Source: Candidatus Gastranaerophilales bacterium
GTDB lineage: Bacteria > Cyanobacteriota > Vampirovibrionia > Gastranaerophilales > Gastranaerophilaceae
Reading direction: 5' to 3'
Length of the DNA stretch: 40,078 nt
Assembly (NCBI GenBank): GCA_944325005.1
Contig: CALUYO010000015.1
Coordinates: forward strand, 1 to 40,078
The notes beneath the pieces are model-generated. The model was given only the letters and a program-made list of their open reading frames with translations. It searched no databases and was not told where the DNA came from. A program made the translations under genes and the position numbers. Numbering within the stretch: position 1 is the first letter of the stretch; the number at the start of each line of letters is the position of its first letter. Below are positions 15,638-24,068 of the stretch, piece by piece.

Positions 15638-16036
15638 ATGAGCATAGCAAAAGCTGTTGTTACAGGAACATTATACAGAGCACCGGAAAAACGTTTTACA
15701 CAAAATAACGTTGCAGTGTCCGCTTTTGTTCTCAATATTGGTGAAAGAGAAGAAACCCTTATAAGAGTGCTTTCAAAAAGAAATGCCCTTGATGAAGTCG
15801 TTTCATCTTTGACAAAAGGCGAAAGAGTTCTTGTTGAAGGCAGACTTCAAACAGCTACCGTTAAATCTGATGACGGTACAGAAAGAAGAATCTATGAGAT
15901 TGATGCAAATACAATCGAAAGATTAGGTGAGGGTTCAGCACCTGCAAATCAAAAATTCGGAACGGAAGAAATCGTTAAGTTTGAATCGGATGACCTGTCA
16001 AACGAGCTGATTAACGAAGACGAAATTCCATTTTAG
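15638..16036 (+). CDS. ssb: single-stranded DNA-binding protein
   Basis: A 132-residue SSB: an OB-fold at residues 1-100 (KAVVTGTLYRAPEKRFTQN, VAVSAFVLNIG, ERVLVEGRLQTATV), then a short acidic linker and the conserved C-terminal tip DEIPF that recruits replication and repair partners. It is slightly shorter than E. coli SSB. It lies between rpsF and rpsR, the usual arrangement in many bacteria. AAAGAAGGAAA precedes the ATG. Confidence 0.95.
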   Translation: MSIAKAVVTGTLYRAPEKRFTQNNVAVSAFVLNIGEREETLIRVLSKRNALDEVVSSLTKGERVLVEGRLQTATVKSDDGTERRIYEIDANTIERLGEGSAPANQKFGTEEIVKFESDDLSNELINEDEIPF

Positions 16037-16135
16037 GGAGCGTAGCCGCTCCACCCGCCACTCAGGTGTTGCATAAAACTTGTACAATCTAAACTAAAGA
16101 AGGAGCGTAACCGCTCCACTAAACACTTAGGTGTT
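16037..16135 (+). repeat. duplicated two-hairpin element between ssb and rpsR
   Basis: Two 34-base units (16037-16070 and 16102-16135) are 28/34 identical and start 65 bases apart. Each has a perfect hairpin GGAGCG-TAGC/TAAC-CGCTCC, then a second small hairpin (CAC-TCAG-GTG in copy 1, AACAC-TTAG-GTGTT in copy 2). Loop and spacer bases change while the stems are kept, and the second stem is longer in copy 2. The first unit begins immediately after the ssb stop codon. No T-run follows, so neither is a terminator. Confidence 0.8.
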
Positions 16136-16188
16136 AAATAATTTAATGTAGTATGAAATAAAAATGGCTAGAAAGGCTAAATAACAAA

Positions 16189-16422
16189 ATGGCAAGACAA
16201 AACAACGACGAAAAGAAAAAACGTAAAAATTGCAGTTTATGCGCTGACAAAGTTGAAGCAATTGACTACAAAGATGCTGCAAAGTTGAAAAGATACCTGA
16301 CTGAAGCCGGAAAAATTATTCCGCGCAGAATTACAGGCAACTGTGCTAAGCACCAGAGAATGATTGCAACAGCAATTAAACGTGCAAGAGAAGCTGCTAT
16401 TATTGATTACGTTTTTGACTAA
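16189..16422 (+). CDS. rpsR: 30S ribosomal protein S18
   Basis: A 77-residue S18: [53 protein letters not shown]. It binds S6 and 16S rRNA in the 30S platform. The two N-terminal cysteines (CxxC) and the later NCxxH keep a zinc-ligand-like pattern, so it appears to be the C+ form. The basic N-terminal extension ([10 protein letters not shown]) is normal. It is the last gene of the operon, followed by a terminator at 16444; rplI does not follow. Confidence 0.97.
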   Translation: MARQNNDEKKKRKNCSLCADKVEAIDYKDAAKLKRYLTEAGKIIPRRITGNCAKHQRMIATAIKRAREAAIIDYVFD

Positions 16423-16443
16423 TCACAAAAAGTAATAAATTGT

Positions 16444-16479
16444 AAAATAATAACCTGCATGCCGGCGGGTTATTATTTT
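16444..16479 (+). terminator. intrinsic terminator of the rpsF-ssb-rpsR operon
   Basis: AAAATAATAACC (16444-16455) pairs perfectly with GGTTATTATTTT (16468-16479). The stem extends inward by a T-G wobble and two GC pairs around the loop ATGCCG. The T-rich 3' side continues as GTTT. It lies about 20 bases after the rpsR stop. Confidence 0.85.
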
Positions 16480-16500
16480 GTTTATATAATGAATACTATC

Positions 16501-16528
16501 TTGAAAATTATTCCGAATATTGTATAAT
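16501..16528 (+). promoter_or_regulatory. promoter of the pseudopilin gene
   Basis: TTGAAA (16501-16506) and TATAAT (16523-16528) are separated by 16 bases, a near-consensus sigma-70 promoter. A Shine-Dalgarno sequence (AAAGGAG, about 16549-16555) then precedes the ATG at 16562. The gene is thus equipped for normal expression although it is out of frame. Confidence 0.75.
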
Positions 16529-16561
16529 ATAAAATAGATATACAATTGAAAGGAGTAAGTT

Positions 16562-17313
16562 ATGAGAAGTTTTAAGTTTAAAAATGTCGGGGGGGGGGCA
16601 ATTTAAGCGCTTCTTTCGGGGCTTTTACTCTTGCTGAAGTTTTAATTACTTTGGGAATACTGGGTGTTGTAGCTGCACTTACACTGCCATCCCTTGTTCA
16701 AAAATACAGAGAACAAGCAACAGTTGCGAGAGTAAAAAAGTTTTATAGTGTATTTTCTCAGGCTTATACAATGGCTGTTATGGAAAATGGTACTATTGAT
16801 ACCTGGGCATTAGAGAATAGTGCAATGTATGAGGATGACGATGGTAATTTTCTGCATACAGATGCCTCATTAGAGCAATATGATAAATTTTTTACTATTA
16901 TTTCAAAATATTTGACAAAAGCCGGTTATGAAAAGATACATAATACCAAAGGCGAAGGAGGTTCTCTAAATTCCGGTTATATTCTTTCTGACGGAACACA
17001 AATAGTTGCTATGTGGCTTTCGCCTTCTAATTGTTCAGAAGCTGATCCGACATCAAAATGTGGTGATTTTTATATAAAGACTGATAATAAACCATATTAC
17101 GATGATGATGGAAATATACGTCCGAATTTATTTGCATTTTATTTAATGCCTAATAAAATAGAACCTTTAGGAATAGATGATACAAATTTTAAGAATTATT
17201 GTTTAAACGGACGAAATTACTCGAGATGCACCGGCTGGGTGATAATGAATGGGAATATGGATTATTTGCATTGTAATGATTTATCAATAAACGGAAAAAC
17301 AAAATGTAAATAA
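16562..17313 (+). pseudogene. pseudopilin (prepilin-type N-terminus), out of frame at a G10 tract
   Basis: The ATG at 16562 has a good promoter and ribosome site, but its frame ends at a TAA after 14 codons, just past ten consecutive Gs. Changing the run to 11 (or 8) Gs joins it to the open frame through 17313. The protein then has a short leader followed by FGAFTLAEVLITLGILG, a class III prepilin signal: position -1 is Ala, Glu at +5, and a hydrophobic helix follows. The body (SLVQKYREQATVARVKKFYSV onward) resembles secreted type II/IV pseudopilins, with several cysteines near the C-terminus. In-frame translation could also begin at the ATG at 16651, but that would lose the signal. Either the gene is phase-variable and 'off' in this copy, or the homopolymer is misread. 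Confidence 0.8.
16589..16598 (+). repeat. poly-G tract of ten bases inside the pseudopilin gene
   Basis: Ten consecutive Gs at codons 10-13, in an otherwise AT-rich genome. No other G or C run of comparable length is seen in the window. Such tracts slip during replication and are the commonest basis of coding-level phase variation. Confidence 0.9.
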
Positions 17314-17329
17314 AACTATATTTCTGCTA

Positions 17330-18589
17330 TTATTTTTCATCAAAGATAATTCTGTAATACATATCAGCCTTTATATATGGATTTAACGGCTGTTTTTTCC
17401 ATAGTTTCAGGTTAATCTCTGCCGGCAGTCTATAGACTGTAATAATTTTGTCATATTGCAACGGAGAAATATTATTACATCCATCTTTGTATTTACAGCT
17501 TCCGCCAAGATGTATGAAATCAGTGAAATTTTTTACATCATCGGTTACGTTGTTACTGTCAGAAAACATGCTGATATTGTTTGTATTATACGCATAAACA
17601 TAATCATAGCCGAAGTCTCTGGCGTTCAAACCGGATAACTGTATGGGATATCGTGTCATCTTGCCGTTTACTTTTGCCCGAAATTTTAAAAAATTTCGGG
17701 TAAGTTTATATTTCGCGACTATCAGATTATCTTTTTTGTCATATTGAATTGATACGGGCAAAAATCTGCCGTACTCAGATGTACAAAATTCTTTATTATA
17801 CTCCTGATCCCATGGAATGAAAGGTAAGCTCAAACCTACAAGAGCATTTGGATTATTCATTTGTGCGCTGACTTTTGACGGACCTTCAATTCTTTCATGG
17901 TAATCTCCTTTATAATCTAATTGATTACAGGTAATTGCTCCCCACCACGGTTTATTGTCCTGAATCTGCCCGAAAACATTTTTATCGGGTTCATAATTTG
18001 TTTTTGCAAAAAGAGAATTTTTTACGTGTTCTTTTCTTATATCAAATATTTGTTTTTTTGTTAAATAATCATATTCACTTAGCGGGTTAACCTTTATCGT
18101 TTCAAAAGCGGACGTATCTTTTATGTTCAAAATTTTGTTATCGTTAAAAGAAAGGATTAATGCCGGACAGCAAAACCATATTAAAGCGGCAAGAATAATT
18201 ATTTTAGCAGTTACAAGCAAGCTTACCGGAACTTTTTCGAGTAAATCCGGTCCGCTATGGTTGTTATAATCATACCTGGAGTCCAAATAACCTTCTGTTT
18301 GTAATTTTTTTAATTCTTCACAGTCTTTTATAGTACTTTTTGCCATCTGGTCATCCGGATTAATTTGTAAAATTTCATTACAAACCGATATTGCATTATC
18401 ATAATCCCCAATTGCCATGTAATATATTGCTTTCCATGACAACACTGTTTCATTCTGAGGCGCAAGCCCGAGAACATAATTTATGTGTTCTAAAACTTTT
18501 TGTTTTTCCTCATCACTTGAATTTGTCGTAATAGTCGGTACAATGTTGTCAAGATTTTCTATCAGTTTTTCTAATTCTTTATTATCCAT
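17330..18589 (-). CDS. TPR-containing membrane protein
   Basis: A protein of 419 residues from the start chosen here. The N-terminal cytoplasmic part has TPR-like helices (ETVLSWKAIYYMAIGDYDNA, ISVCNEILQINPDDQMAKS). One membrane segment follows (VSLLVTAKIIILAALIWFCC). The large C-terminal part, beginning near FNDNKILNIKDTS and containing several cysteines, would lie outside the cytoplasm; I recognise no domain in it. I start at 18589 because that ATG overlaps the preceding stop by 8 bases (ATGGATAA) and follows AGAGG, whereas the ATG at 18625 would reach 44 bases into the upstream gene. It is the last gene of the five-gene operon that starts at 21101. Confidence 0.65.
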   Translation of the reverse strand: MDNKELEKLIENLDNIVPTITTNSSDEEKQKVLEHINYVLGLAPQNETVLSWKAIYYMAIGDYDNAISVCNEILQINPDDQMAKSTIKDCEELKKLQTEGYLDSRYDYNNHSGPDLLEKVPVSLLVTAKIIILAALIWFCCPALILSFNDNKILNIKDTSAFETIKVNPLSEYDYLTKKQIFDIRKEHVKNSLFAKTNYEPDKNVFGQIQDNKPWWGAITCNQLDYKGDYHERIEGPSKVSAQMNNPNALVGLSLPFIPWDQEYNKEFCTSEYGRFLPVSIQYDKKDNLIVAKYKLTRNFLKFRAKVNGKMTRYPIQLSGLNARDFGYDYVYAYNTNNISMFSDSNNVTDDVKNFTDFIHLGGSCKYKDGCNNISPLQYDKIITVYRLPAEINLKLWKKQPLNPYIKADMYYRIIFDEK

Positions 18590-19478
18590 TGTAACCTCTG
18601 TAATTTCTTTCTTTAATTTTGTCAACTATCAAAATTATATCGAATAAAAATGAAACTCCGATAAATATTCCTATCGGTAGGAACATAAACCAGATATTGT
18701 CTTTTATACAATCATTCAACATATCTTTACACATTCCCATAAATATCGCACCTATACTAAAAAATACGACAGACATCCATTTAAATTTTGTTTCACCTAC
18801 GCTTGTCAAAACAGGTTTTACACCTTTATGAAGATAATCTTCAATTTTTTCTTTTATATCTTCCTGTACCCCTGCACCTTCAAATTTGTATGAAAACTTA
18901 TTCACTTTCCTGCCGCAGTCAACTATATTATAAATTAACCTCAGGGGGGCAAGAGGAGTATTAGTTAAAGAAAATTGTTTATTATTTAAAACCGTAAAAT
19001 TAAGTTTAACCTCATTTAATACAATATAAGTCCCGTATTTATTGCGGGCAAGTGTAGTTACCAGACTAATTTCTAAATTATTTATTTCTCCATACCCGCA
19101 GGCAAAGTCGTACTGTGGACGGTTAAAGTTAAATTTAACCCTGTCAGAGAGGAAATCTACTGATTTGAGATTTAAAGTTGAAGCAAGCGCGGACAGTGCA
19201 AAATACCTTTCTACTGCCGTACATATAACCCCCAGATATAATGCGGCAGGAAGAATTACAAAAACTCCCCATGCTATCCAGGGATCTTCCGGGTTATTTT
19301 TCAAAAAAGTGTCAAAGGTTACTGATGCCCATGAGAAAAAGCCCTGCACAGATTTTTCCGCATCAATTGAAAAGTGCGTATAAGCTAAGATAAGCGCTGC
19401 AGTATATATAATTGACAATATAGTCAATGTTATTACTAATTTCTTTGAAGTTTTTGAAGAAACGTTGTTTATATGCAT
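18582..19478 (-). CDS. multi-pass membrane protein, unknown function
   Basis: A 298-residue protein with two N-terminal membrane segments (LVITLTILSIIYTAALILAY and AWGVFVILPAALYLGVICTA) and two C-terminal ones (WMSVVFFSIGAIFMGMC and WFMFLPIGIFIGVSFLFDII). These flank a soluble domain of about 110 residues that is rich in strands (LEISLVTTLARNKYGTYIVL, KLNFTVLNNKQFSLTNTPL). I recognise no family. The domain ends in GVKPVLTSVGETKFKW before the membrane. It lies downstream of the M48 protease (64-base gap) and overlaps the TPR gene by 8 bases, so the three are probably co-translated parts of one envelope function. Confidence 0.65.
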   Translation of the reverse strand: MHINNVSSKTSKKLVITLTILSIIYTAALILAYTHFSIDAEKSVQGFFSWASVTFDTFLKNNPEDPWIAWGVFVILPAALYLGVICTAVERYFALSALASTLNLKSVDFLSDRVKFNFNRPQYDFACGYGEINNLEISLVTTLARNKYGTYIVLNEVKLNFTVLNNKQFSLTNTPLAPLRLIYNIVDCGRKVNKFSYKFEGAGVQEDIKEKIEDYLHKGVKPVLTSVGETKFKWMSVVFFSIGAIFMGMCKDMLNDCIKDNIWFMFLPIGIFIGVSFLFDIILIVDKIKERNYRGYNG

Positions 19479-19542
19479 ACTTTACCAACCTTTTTGTTTA
19501 TATGTTATCAGATTTACCATTATTTGTAAATGTTTATTTCTG

Positions 19543-20328
19543 TTAATGGTATTTTTGAATTAATTTAAGTCTTTCTTTTGTCGAAGGGTGAGTTGAAAAA
19601 TAGTGTAAAAATTCCGGATGTTTTTCTTTTTTCTCAAGCATTTTGAAAAAGTCTACCGCCCCTGTATTCCGCCCATATAATCTGTATACAATTTCATTTG
19701 CGAATTTGTCTGCTTCACGCTCCTGTTTTCTTGAGTATGTAAGCCCGTTTAAATCAGATATACTGCCGATAGTCATATCTATATCATTGTTCCCTGTTGA
19801 AAAAATTGAACTGACTAACGCAACTATAATTTGTCTGCTCATGCTTTTTAAATGGTCTCTGTGTGCATAATGACCAAGTTCATGCGCAAGAACAAAGGTA
19901 AGCATCTCTTCATTCTTTACCTGATTTAACAAACCTTTTGTAAAAAATATTGTACCATTCGGTGTAATAAATGCATTAATTTCGTTTTTATTAACTTCAT
20001 AAATGTGGAATTTAGATTTACCCTGCAAATTTTTATCTAGCGGAATAATTTTATTTCTTATGTTTTCAAGTTTTATAATATCGTTATTTTTCTCATCCAC
20101 ATTTGGTTTTGTTCCGAATGAAAATGCATTTTCTATTTTCATTTGGGTTTCGTTTGACATTCTGTCTATAAAAAAACAACCGATGGCATCTGCAAAAATA
20201 TACAATAAGAATAAAATTGCAGCTATACCGGCAATCAGAATTATAAATTCAATTCCGACATTGGACTTGCCGACATTAACGTTATTATTTATTACACTTA
20301 AATATTTTTCTTCTAAACTTTTATTCAT
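19543..20328 (-). CDS. M48 family membrane metalloprotease
   Basis: A 261-residue zinc protease of the M48 family (HtpX/Oma1/LoiP-like). One N-terminal membrane segment (IEFIILIAGIAAILFLLYIF, residues 26-45) precedes the catalytic domain. The zinc site is HELGH (149-153), with Glu203 in SRKQEREAD as third ligand. NAFITPNGTIFFTKGLL and HPSTKERLKLI are typical. The catalytic domain could face either side of the membrane; family members degrade misfolded or damaged membrane proteins. The start overlaps the preceding YbjQ-like gene by 8 bases, which implies translational coupling. Confidence 0.9.
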   Translation of the reverse strand: MNKSLEEKYLSVINNNVNVGKSNVGIEFIILIAGIAAILFLLYIFADAIGCFFIDRMSNETQMKIENAFSFGTKPNVDEKNNDIIKLENIRNKIIPLDKNLQGKSKFHIYEVNKNEINAFITPNGTIFFTKGLLNQVKNEEMLTFVLAHELGHYAHRDHLKSMSRQIIVALVSSIFSTGNNDIDMTIGSISDLNGLTYSRKQEREADKFANEIVYRLYGRNTGAVDFFKMLEKKEKHPEFLHYFSTHPSTKERLKLIQKYH

Positions 20329-20773
20329 AAGTTATAGCCGTACCATAGGCAATTATTGCGCATTGAGGAACACTTTCTTGTGCGTTATATGTCTCGTTAA
20401 GCATTACTGATTCTATACGTGCGTTTATAATAAAATTTGCTCCACGAGCTTTTTCACGCATCCTAAGTATTGCTTCACGTCTGCCTCTGTCAAGAATTGA
20501 TTCAAATGTCGTGAGTCTGCCGCCGAATATATTTTTTAATGATGCAACAAAATTTTTGAAATAATCACCGCTTATAACACATTCACCTGTTACAAGCTCA
20601 ATTTTTTTTATTTTTCTTTTTGTATCCCATGTTTTTGCACCAAAATTTATAATTGGTTTTCTAATAAGTGCAATTTCACGTTTTTTTATATTATCAAAAT
20701 GGCGTTTTTCAATAAATGTTCCCGTCAAAAAAGTTATTCCGAGCAGAATAAGTAGAAATATTATATCGCCCAT
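20321..20773 (-). CDS. membrane-anchored YbjQ-like protein
   Basis: A 150-residue protein: an N-terminal membrane helix (MGDIIFLLILLGITFLTGTF), a charged stretch, then a YbjQ/UPF0145 (DUF74) domain. The domain is recognised by ISGDYFKNFVASLKNIFGGR, FESILDRGRREAILRMREKA and GANFIINARIES, and ends with AIIAYGTAITYE. YbjQ-type domains form pentameric rings; their function is unclear ('heavy-metal-binding' was suggested). This form looks like a membrane-tethered version of the soluble YbjQ encoded four bases upstream. The stop overlaps the M48 protease start by 8 bases. Confidence 0.8.
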   Translation of the reverse strand: MGDIIFLLILLGITFLTGTFIEKRHFDNIKKREIALIRKPIINFGAKTWDTKRKIKKIELVTGECVISGDYFKNFVASLKNIFGGRLTTFESILDRGRREAILRMREKARGANFIINARIESVMLNETYNAQESVPQCAIIAYGTAITYE

Positions 20774-20777
20774 TAAT

Positions 20778-21101
20778 TTATCCTTTCGGTTGAACTTTTA
20801 CTGCTGTTCCGTATGCATAAACTTCTGCAGCACCAACGGTAACTGATGATGTGGCAAATCTCACATTAATTACTGCATTTGCGCCCATTTTCATAGCTTG
20901 CTGTTCCATTCTGGAAACCGCTTCTTTTCTGGCTTCCGTTAACAATTCAGTGTAGCTTTTTAATTCACCACCGACCATGTTTTTTAAACCTGCACCGAAA
21001 TCTTTAATAGCATTTTTGGCTCTTACCGTACTTCCGGTAACAAGACCATATTGAGCGACAATCGTCATACCGGGAACACTTTCAATGTTTGTTAAAATCA
21101 T
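20778..21101 (-). CDS. YbjQ family protein (UPF0145)
   Basis: A 107-residue soluble protein of the YbjQ/UPF0145 family: VPGMTIVAQYGLVTGSTVRA, LKNMVGGELKSYTELLTEAR, RMEQQAMKMGANAVINVRF and EVYAYGTAVKV. Its length is the family norm. It is the first gene of the operon that continues with the anchored YbjQ copy, the M48 protease and two membrane proteins. GGAGGTTATGATAA upstream supplies the ribosome site. The pairing of a soluble and an anchored copy suggests hetero-oligomers; this is inference. Confidence 0.9.
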   Translation of the reverse strand: MILTNIESVPGMTIVAQYGLVTGSTVRAKNAIKDFGAGLKNMVGGELKSYTELLTEARKEAVSRMEQQAMKMGANAVINVRFATSSVTVGAAEVYAYGTAVKVQPKG

Positions 21102-21170
21102 TTATCATAACCTCCGCAAAAAATTATAAAGTATTCCAAAGACATTGTAATCATATAACTATATGATAAA

Positions 21171-22622
21171 TTATTTAATCACTTCAATCGTATCATAATC
21201 TACAAGATAGGGAAGATGCTCTTCTGTTATCAATTCGCCGGGAAGCAAAACTGCAATCCCCGGAGGGCATTCTGCAATTACTTCTGCAGCAATCCTACCG
21301 ATTGCATGTTCTTTTGAAATAACTTCTTTATGAGAGTAGAAAGCCTCCCTTAGTGTCATTTTAATAATCGGTGTAAGCATAGGCATATGCTTTTTCTTTT
21401 CAAGGTAGCAGATATCTGTGTAATTTGTTTTATCAATCTGTTGTAAACATTTTACAAGGTAATGCATATCAGCTCTTGTATTGCCAATATTTGAAAGAAT
21501 TAAAAGCCCTGCATCAGATGCGCTTTCAACTTCTATATTAAAATCAATTTCTAATATTGATTCAAGTCGTTTGCCTGACAATCTGTCATCTCTGATAAAC
21601 ACTTTTGTAATATCTGTTTTATAGCCGAAATCAGGCTGAAGATGATGGATATGTTCAAGCTTATCAATTTCGCGTCTTAAATATTTTGCATTTTGAACTG
21701 CACGTTCAAGCTGTTTTCTTCCTCTCGGGCTGTCAAGATTTGCCCGTGCAGCATCAAGACTTGCAAGAAGCATCAATGATGGGCTTGTTGTATGCAGAAG
21801 CTTCAAAGCTTTTTCAACTGCATCAGCGTCAATCAGAGAATTTTGAGCAATATGAAGCATTGAGCTCTGGCTCATACTTCCGCCTGTTTTATGCAGTGAA
21901 TGAACGACAGCATCAGCGCCCAGTTTCAAGGCAGTTGTTGGTAGATGATTGTTGAAATTCCACAAACATGCATGAGCTTCATCAACAATCAGAGGAACAT
22001 TGTGTTTTTTACAAATTTCCGAGATTGATTTAATATCAGAAACAACTCCCTCATATGTCGGGTTTGTAATCCAAACCATACCGGCATCAGGATTTTTAGT
22101 GAGCATTTCTTCAACGCTTTCCGGTGTAACATTACCCCAGATACCCCATTCATCAAACTTTTTAGGTATAAGCCACAAAGGTTCTGCACCTGAAATTATC
22201 ATACCTGTTAAAATTGAACGGTGGCAGTTTCTGTTTGTAATAATTTTTTGCCCGCGCTTTGTCAAACCCATTGCAAGAGCAAGGTTCCCAGCTGTAGACC
22301 CATTGATTAAAAAGAAAGTTTTTTCAGCACCGAATGCTTTTGCCGCAAGTTCCTGAGCCTCTTTTATCGGACCTGTTGCAGGATGAAGAGTCCCGAGCCC
22401 GTCAAACTCATCTGTTGTATCAATACATAAAGCTTTTTTGCCTATAAGTTTTTTAAACTCTGGTAAAGAGCCGTTCCCTTTTGTATGCCCCGGGATATGA
22501 AACTGGTAAGATGGGTTTTCATAAGCTTTTTTCAGGGCTTCTACAATAGGGGCTTTAACTTTAATTTTAGTATATTTATTTTCAGCTGTTTTATTCATGG
22601 CTTTTTTTGTTACATTCGTCAT
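21171..22622 (-). CDS. Orn/Lys/Arg decarboxylase-family PLP enzyme
   Basis: A 483-residue fold-type I PLP enzyme of the short, Gram-positive-style arginine/lysine/ornithine decarboxylase family (SpeA/YaaO-like). Family marks are FHIPGHTKGNG near the N-terminus, FFLINGSTAGNLAL, VWITNPTYEG, IVDEAHACLW and the PLP-lysine motif HSLHKTGGSMSQSSM. The C-terminal domain includes CPPGIAVLLPGE, the usual hairpin of this family. It would make agmatine, cadaverine or putrescine; the speE gene at 30596-31447 fits a polyamine route. It is divergent from the porin gene and no Shine-Dalgarno sequence precedes it, but TATATT lies seven bases upstream of the ATG. Confidence 0.9.
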   Translation of the reverse strand: MTNVTKKAMNKTAENKYTKIKVKAPIVEALKKAYENPSYQFHIPGHTKGNGSLPEFKKLIGKKALCIDTTDEFDGLGTLHPATGPIKEAQELAAKAFGAEKTFFLINGSTAGNLALAMGLTKRGQKIITNRNCHRSILTGMIISGAEPLWLIPKKFDEWGIWGNVTPESVEEMLTKNPDAGMVWITNPTYEGVVSDIKSISEICKKHNVPLIVDEAHACLWNFNNHLPTTALKLGADAVVHSLHKTGGSMSQSSMLHIAQNSLIDADAVEKALKLLHTTSPSLMLLASLDAARANLDSPRGRKQLERAVQNAKYLRREIDKLEHIHHLQPDFGYKTDITKVFIRDDRLSGKRLESILEIDFNIEVESASDAGLLILSNIGNTRADMHYLVKCLQQIDKTNYTDICYLEKKKHMPMLTPIIKMTLREAFYSHKEVISKEHAIGRIAAEVIAECPPGIAVLLPGELITEEHLPYLVDYDTIEVIK

Positions 22623-22629
22623 AATTATT

Positions 22630-22635
22630 AATATA
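22630..22635 (-). promoter_or_regulatory. -10-like hexamer of the decarboxylase gene (leaderless arrangement)
   Basis: On the minus strand GTG-TATATT is followed by seven bases and the ATG at 22622. No ribosome site is present. The A8/T8 run between this gene and the divergent porin gene is shared by both promoters. Confidence 0.4.
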
Positions 22636-22670
22636 CACTAAAAAAAATTTTTTTTGCATATATTTTGTGT

Positions 22671-22676
22671 TACATT
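22671..22676 (+). promoter_or_regulatory. extended -10 element of the porin gene (leaderless arrangement)
   Basis: TGT-TACATT, an extended -10 form, is followed by seven bases and the GTG at 22684. No Shine-Dalgarno sequence exists between them. It supports the GTG start over the TTG at 22654, which lies upstream of the element. Confidence 0.4.
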
Positions 22677-22683
22677 AATATTT

Positions 22684-23991
22684 GTGAACTATTTTTGTAA
22701 AAGAATAGCTGTAATATTTGTTTTAATGATGCTTGCCCCGCCTGTTTTCGCTTTTGGAAAACATAAACAACAGGTGGTAAATCCTGTCGAACAGCAGGAA
22801 GTTATTCATCTTGATATTACAAAAAACGAAAATGAACAATCCGCATCAGGAGAAGTTCAAAAGAAGAATAACGACTGGGTGCAGAAAGATATTATCAGGG
22901 ATAACGTTGATACGGAGTTCTCGATATTTGATAACCTTTTGGATACGGACAAAGACTCTGAGCATCCTTTTAAGATTGAGGAAGAATCACTTTTCGGCAG
23001 AATTTATAAGAAAAAACTTGAAAGAACATCTATACCGTCCTTTCTGCTTAAAGATGAATTGACTTTTAAATATAAAAAGGGTCCTATTGATAAAGTTCAG
23101 TTTTATGGCGCTTATCAGGGTAATCTGGGTTTTGGTTTTGAAGGCGCGGATTATGATACGGACTATGGTTTCGGGTTTATGGAGGCCGGTGTTGTCGGGG
23201 ATTTTAAAGATAGAAATACCGATTTTAAACTGCAATTAAATTTTAAACCGGGCGAAAATCGAACATATCTTCAAGGTCTGGTTACTGACGCCTACATAAT
23301 GAGCACTCATATCCCGCATCATAAAGTTATCATCGGGAATTCGCGAAATCAAGTCGGCTTTGAAGGCGGTATGGGGTCATATGTCCTGCCTTTTGCAACC
23401 CGTTCACAGATTTCCAGAACTTTCGGTAACACAAGAGCCCTCGGGGTAAGGGTTGTAGGTGACTATGATTTAATTGACTATAGTTTGGCATTAAACAGTT
23501 CGGACAGATTTTTTAAAGAATTTTTTCCCGGGGCAGAATTTACGGGCTGGGTAAACTTTAAACCTCTTGGAAAAACAGACGGCAAATATGGAACACTTGT
23601 TATCGGAGGGGGGCTTAATGCCGGGCATAACGATACAAGCTATACAGTAGGAGGCGCATACGCAAGCTACAGATATAAAAAATTTATGGCAAATTTTGAA
23701 TATGCAATAGCTGACGGCTATAACGGAACCTACAGAAGTACAGATAAAGCCGAAGGTTTTTATACAACTCTTGCATACAGAATTACGCAAAAACTTCATA
23801 TTCTGGCGCGTTATGATCAGTTTGACCCGAACCGCGACATTGCAGATAATAACCGGCGAGAATACTCGGTAGGGCTTAACTACTTTATAAAAGGTCAGGC
23901 TCTGCGTCTAATATTGAATTACGTATTCTGTGACAATGAAGATACAGAGGACAGTCATAGAATAATCCTAGGAACTCAGATTGTCTTATAA
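22684..23991 (+). CDS. outer-membrane porin (OprO/OprP-like beta-barrel)
   Basis: A 435-residue exported protein. With the GTG start at 22684 it begins with a standard signal peptide (MNYFCKRIAVIFVLMMLAPP, cut near VFA). A linker of about 90 polar residues follows, then amphipathic strands of a beta-barrel: DKVQFYGAYQGNLGFGFEG, TDFKLQLNFKPGENRTYLQG, HHKVIIGNSRNQVGFEG, RREYSVGLNYFIKGQALRL. The last strand, HRIILGTQIVL, ends in a hydrophobic residue as outer-membrane proteins do. The pattern is that of the phosphate-selective porin O/P superfamily; the solute is not known. It is direct evidence for an outer membrane. Confidence 0.8.
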   Translation: MNYFCKRIAVIFVLMMLAPPVFAFGKHKQQVVNPVEQQEVIHLDITKNENEQSASGEVQKKNNDWVQKDIIRDNVDTEFSIFDNLLDTDKDSEHPFKIEEESLFGRIYKKKLERTSIPSFLLKDELTFKYKKGPIDKVQFYGAYQGNLGFGFEGADYDTDYGFGFMEAGVVGDFKDRNTDFKLQLNFKPGENRTYLQGLVTDAYIMSTHIPHHKVIIGNSRNQVGFEGGMGSYVLPFATRSQISRTFGNTRALGVRVVGDYDLIDYSLALNSSDRFFKEFFPGAEFTGWVNFKPLGKTDGKYGTLVIGGGLNAGHNDTSYTVGGAYASYRYKKFMANFEYAIADGYNGTYRSTDKAEGFYTTLAYRITQKLHILARYDQFDPNRDIADNNRREYSVGLNYFIKGQALRLILNYVFCDNEDTEDSHRIILGTQIVL

Positions 23992-24068
23992 AAGGCCACA
24001 AGAAAAAATATCGCCGGATAATCAATATCTTGCAAACTTATCCATACATACTTACAGTCGTATTTAAA

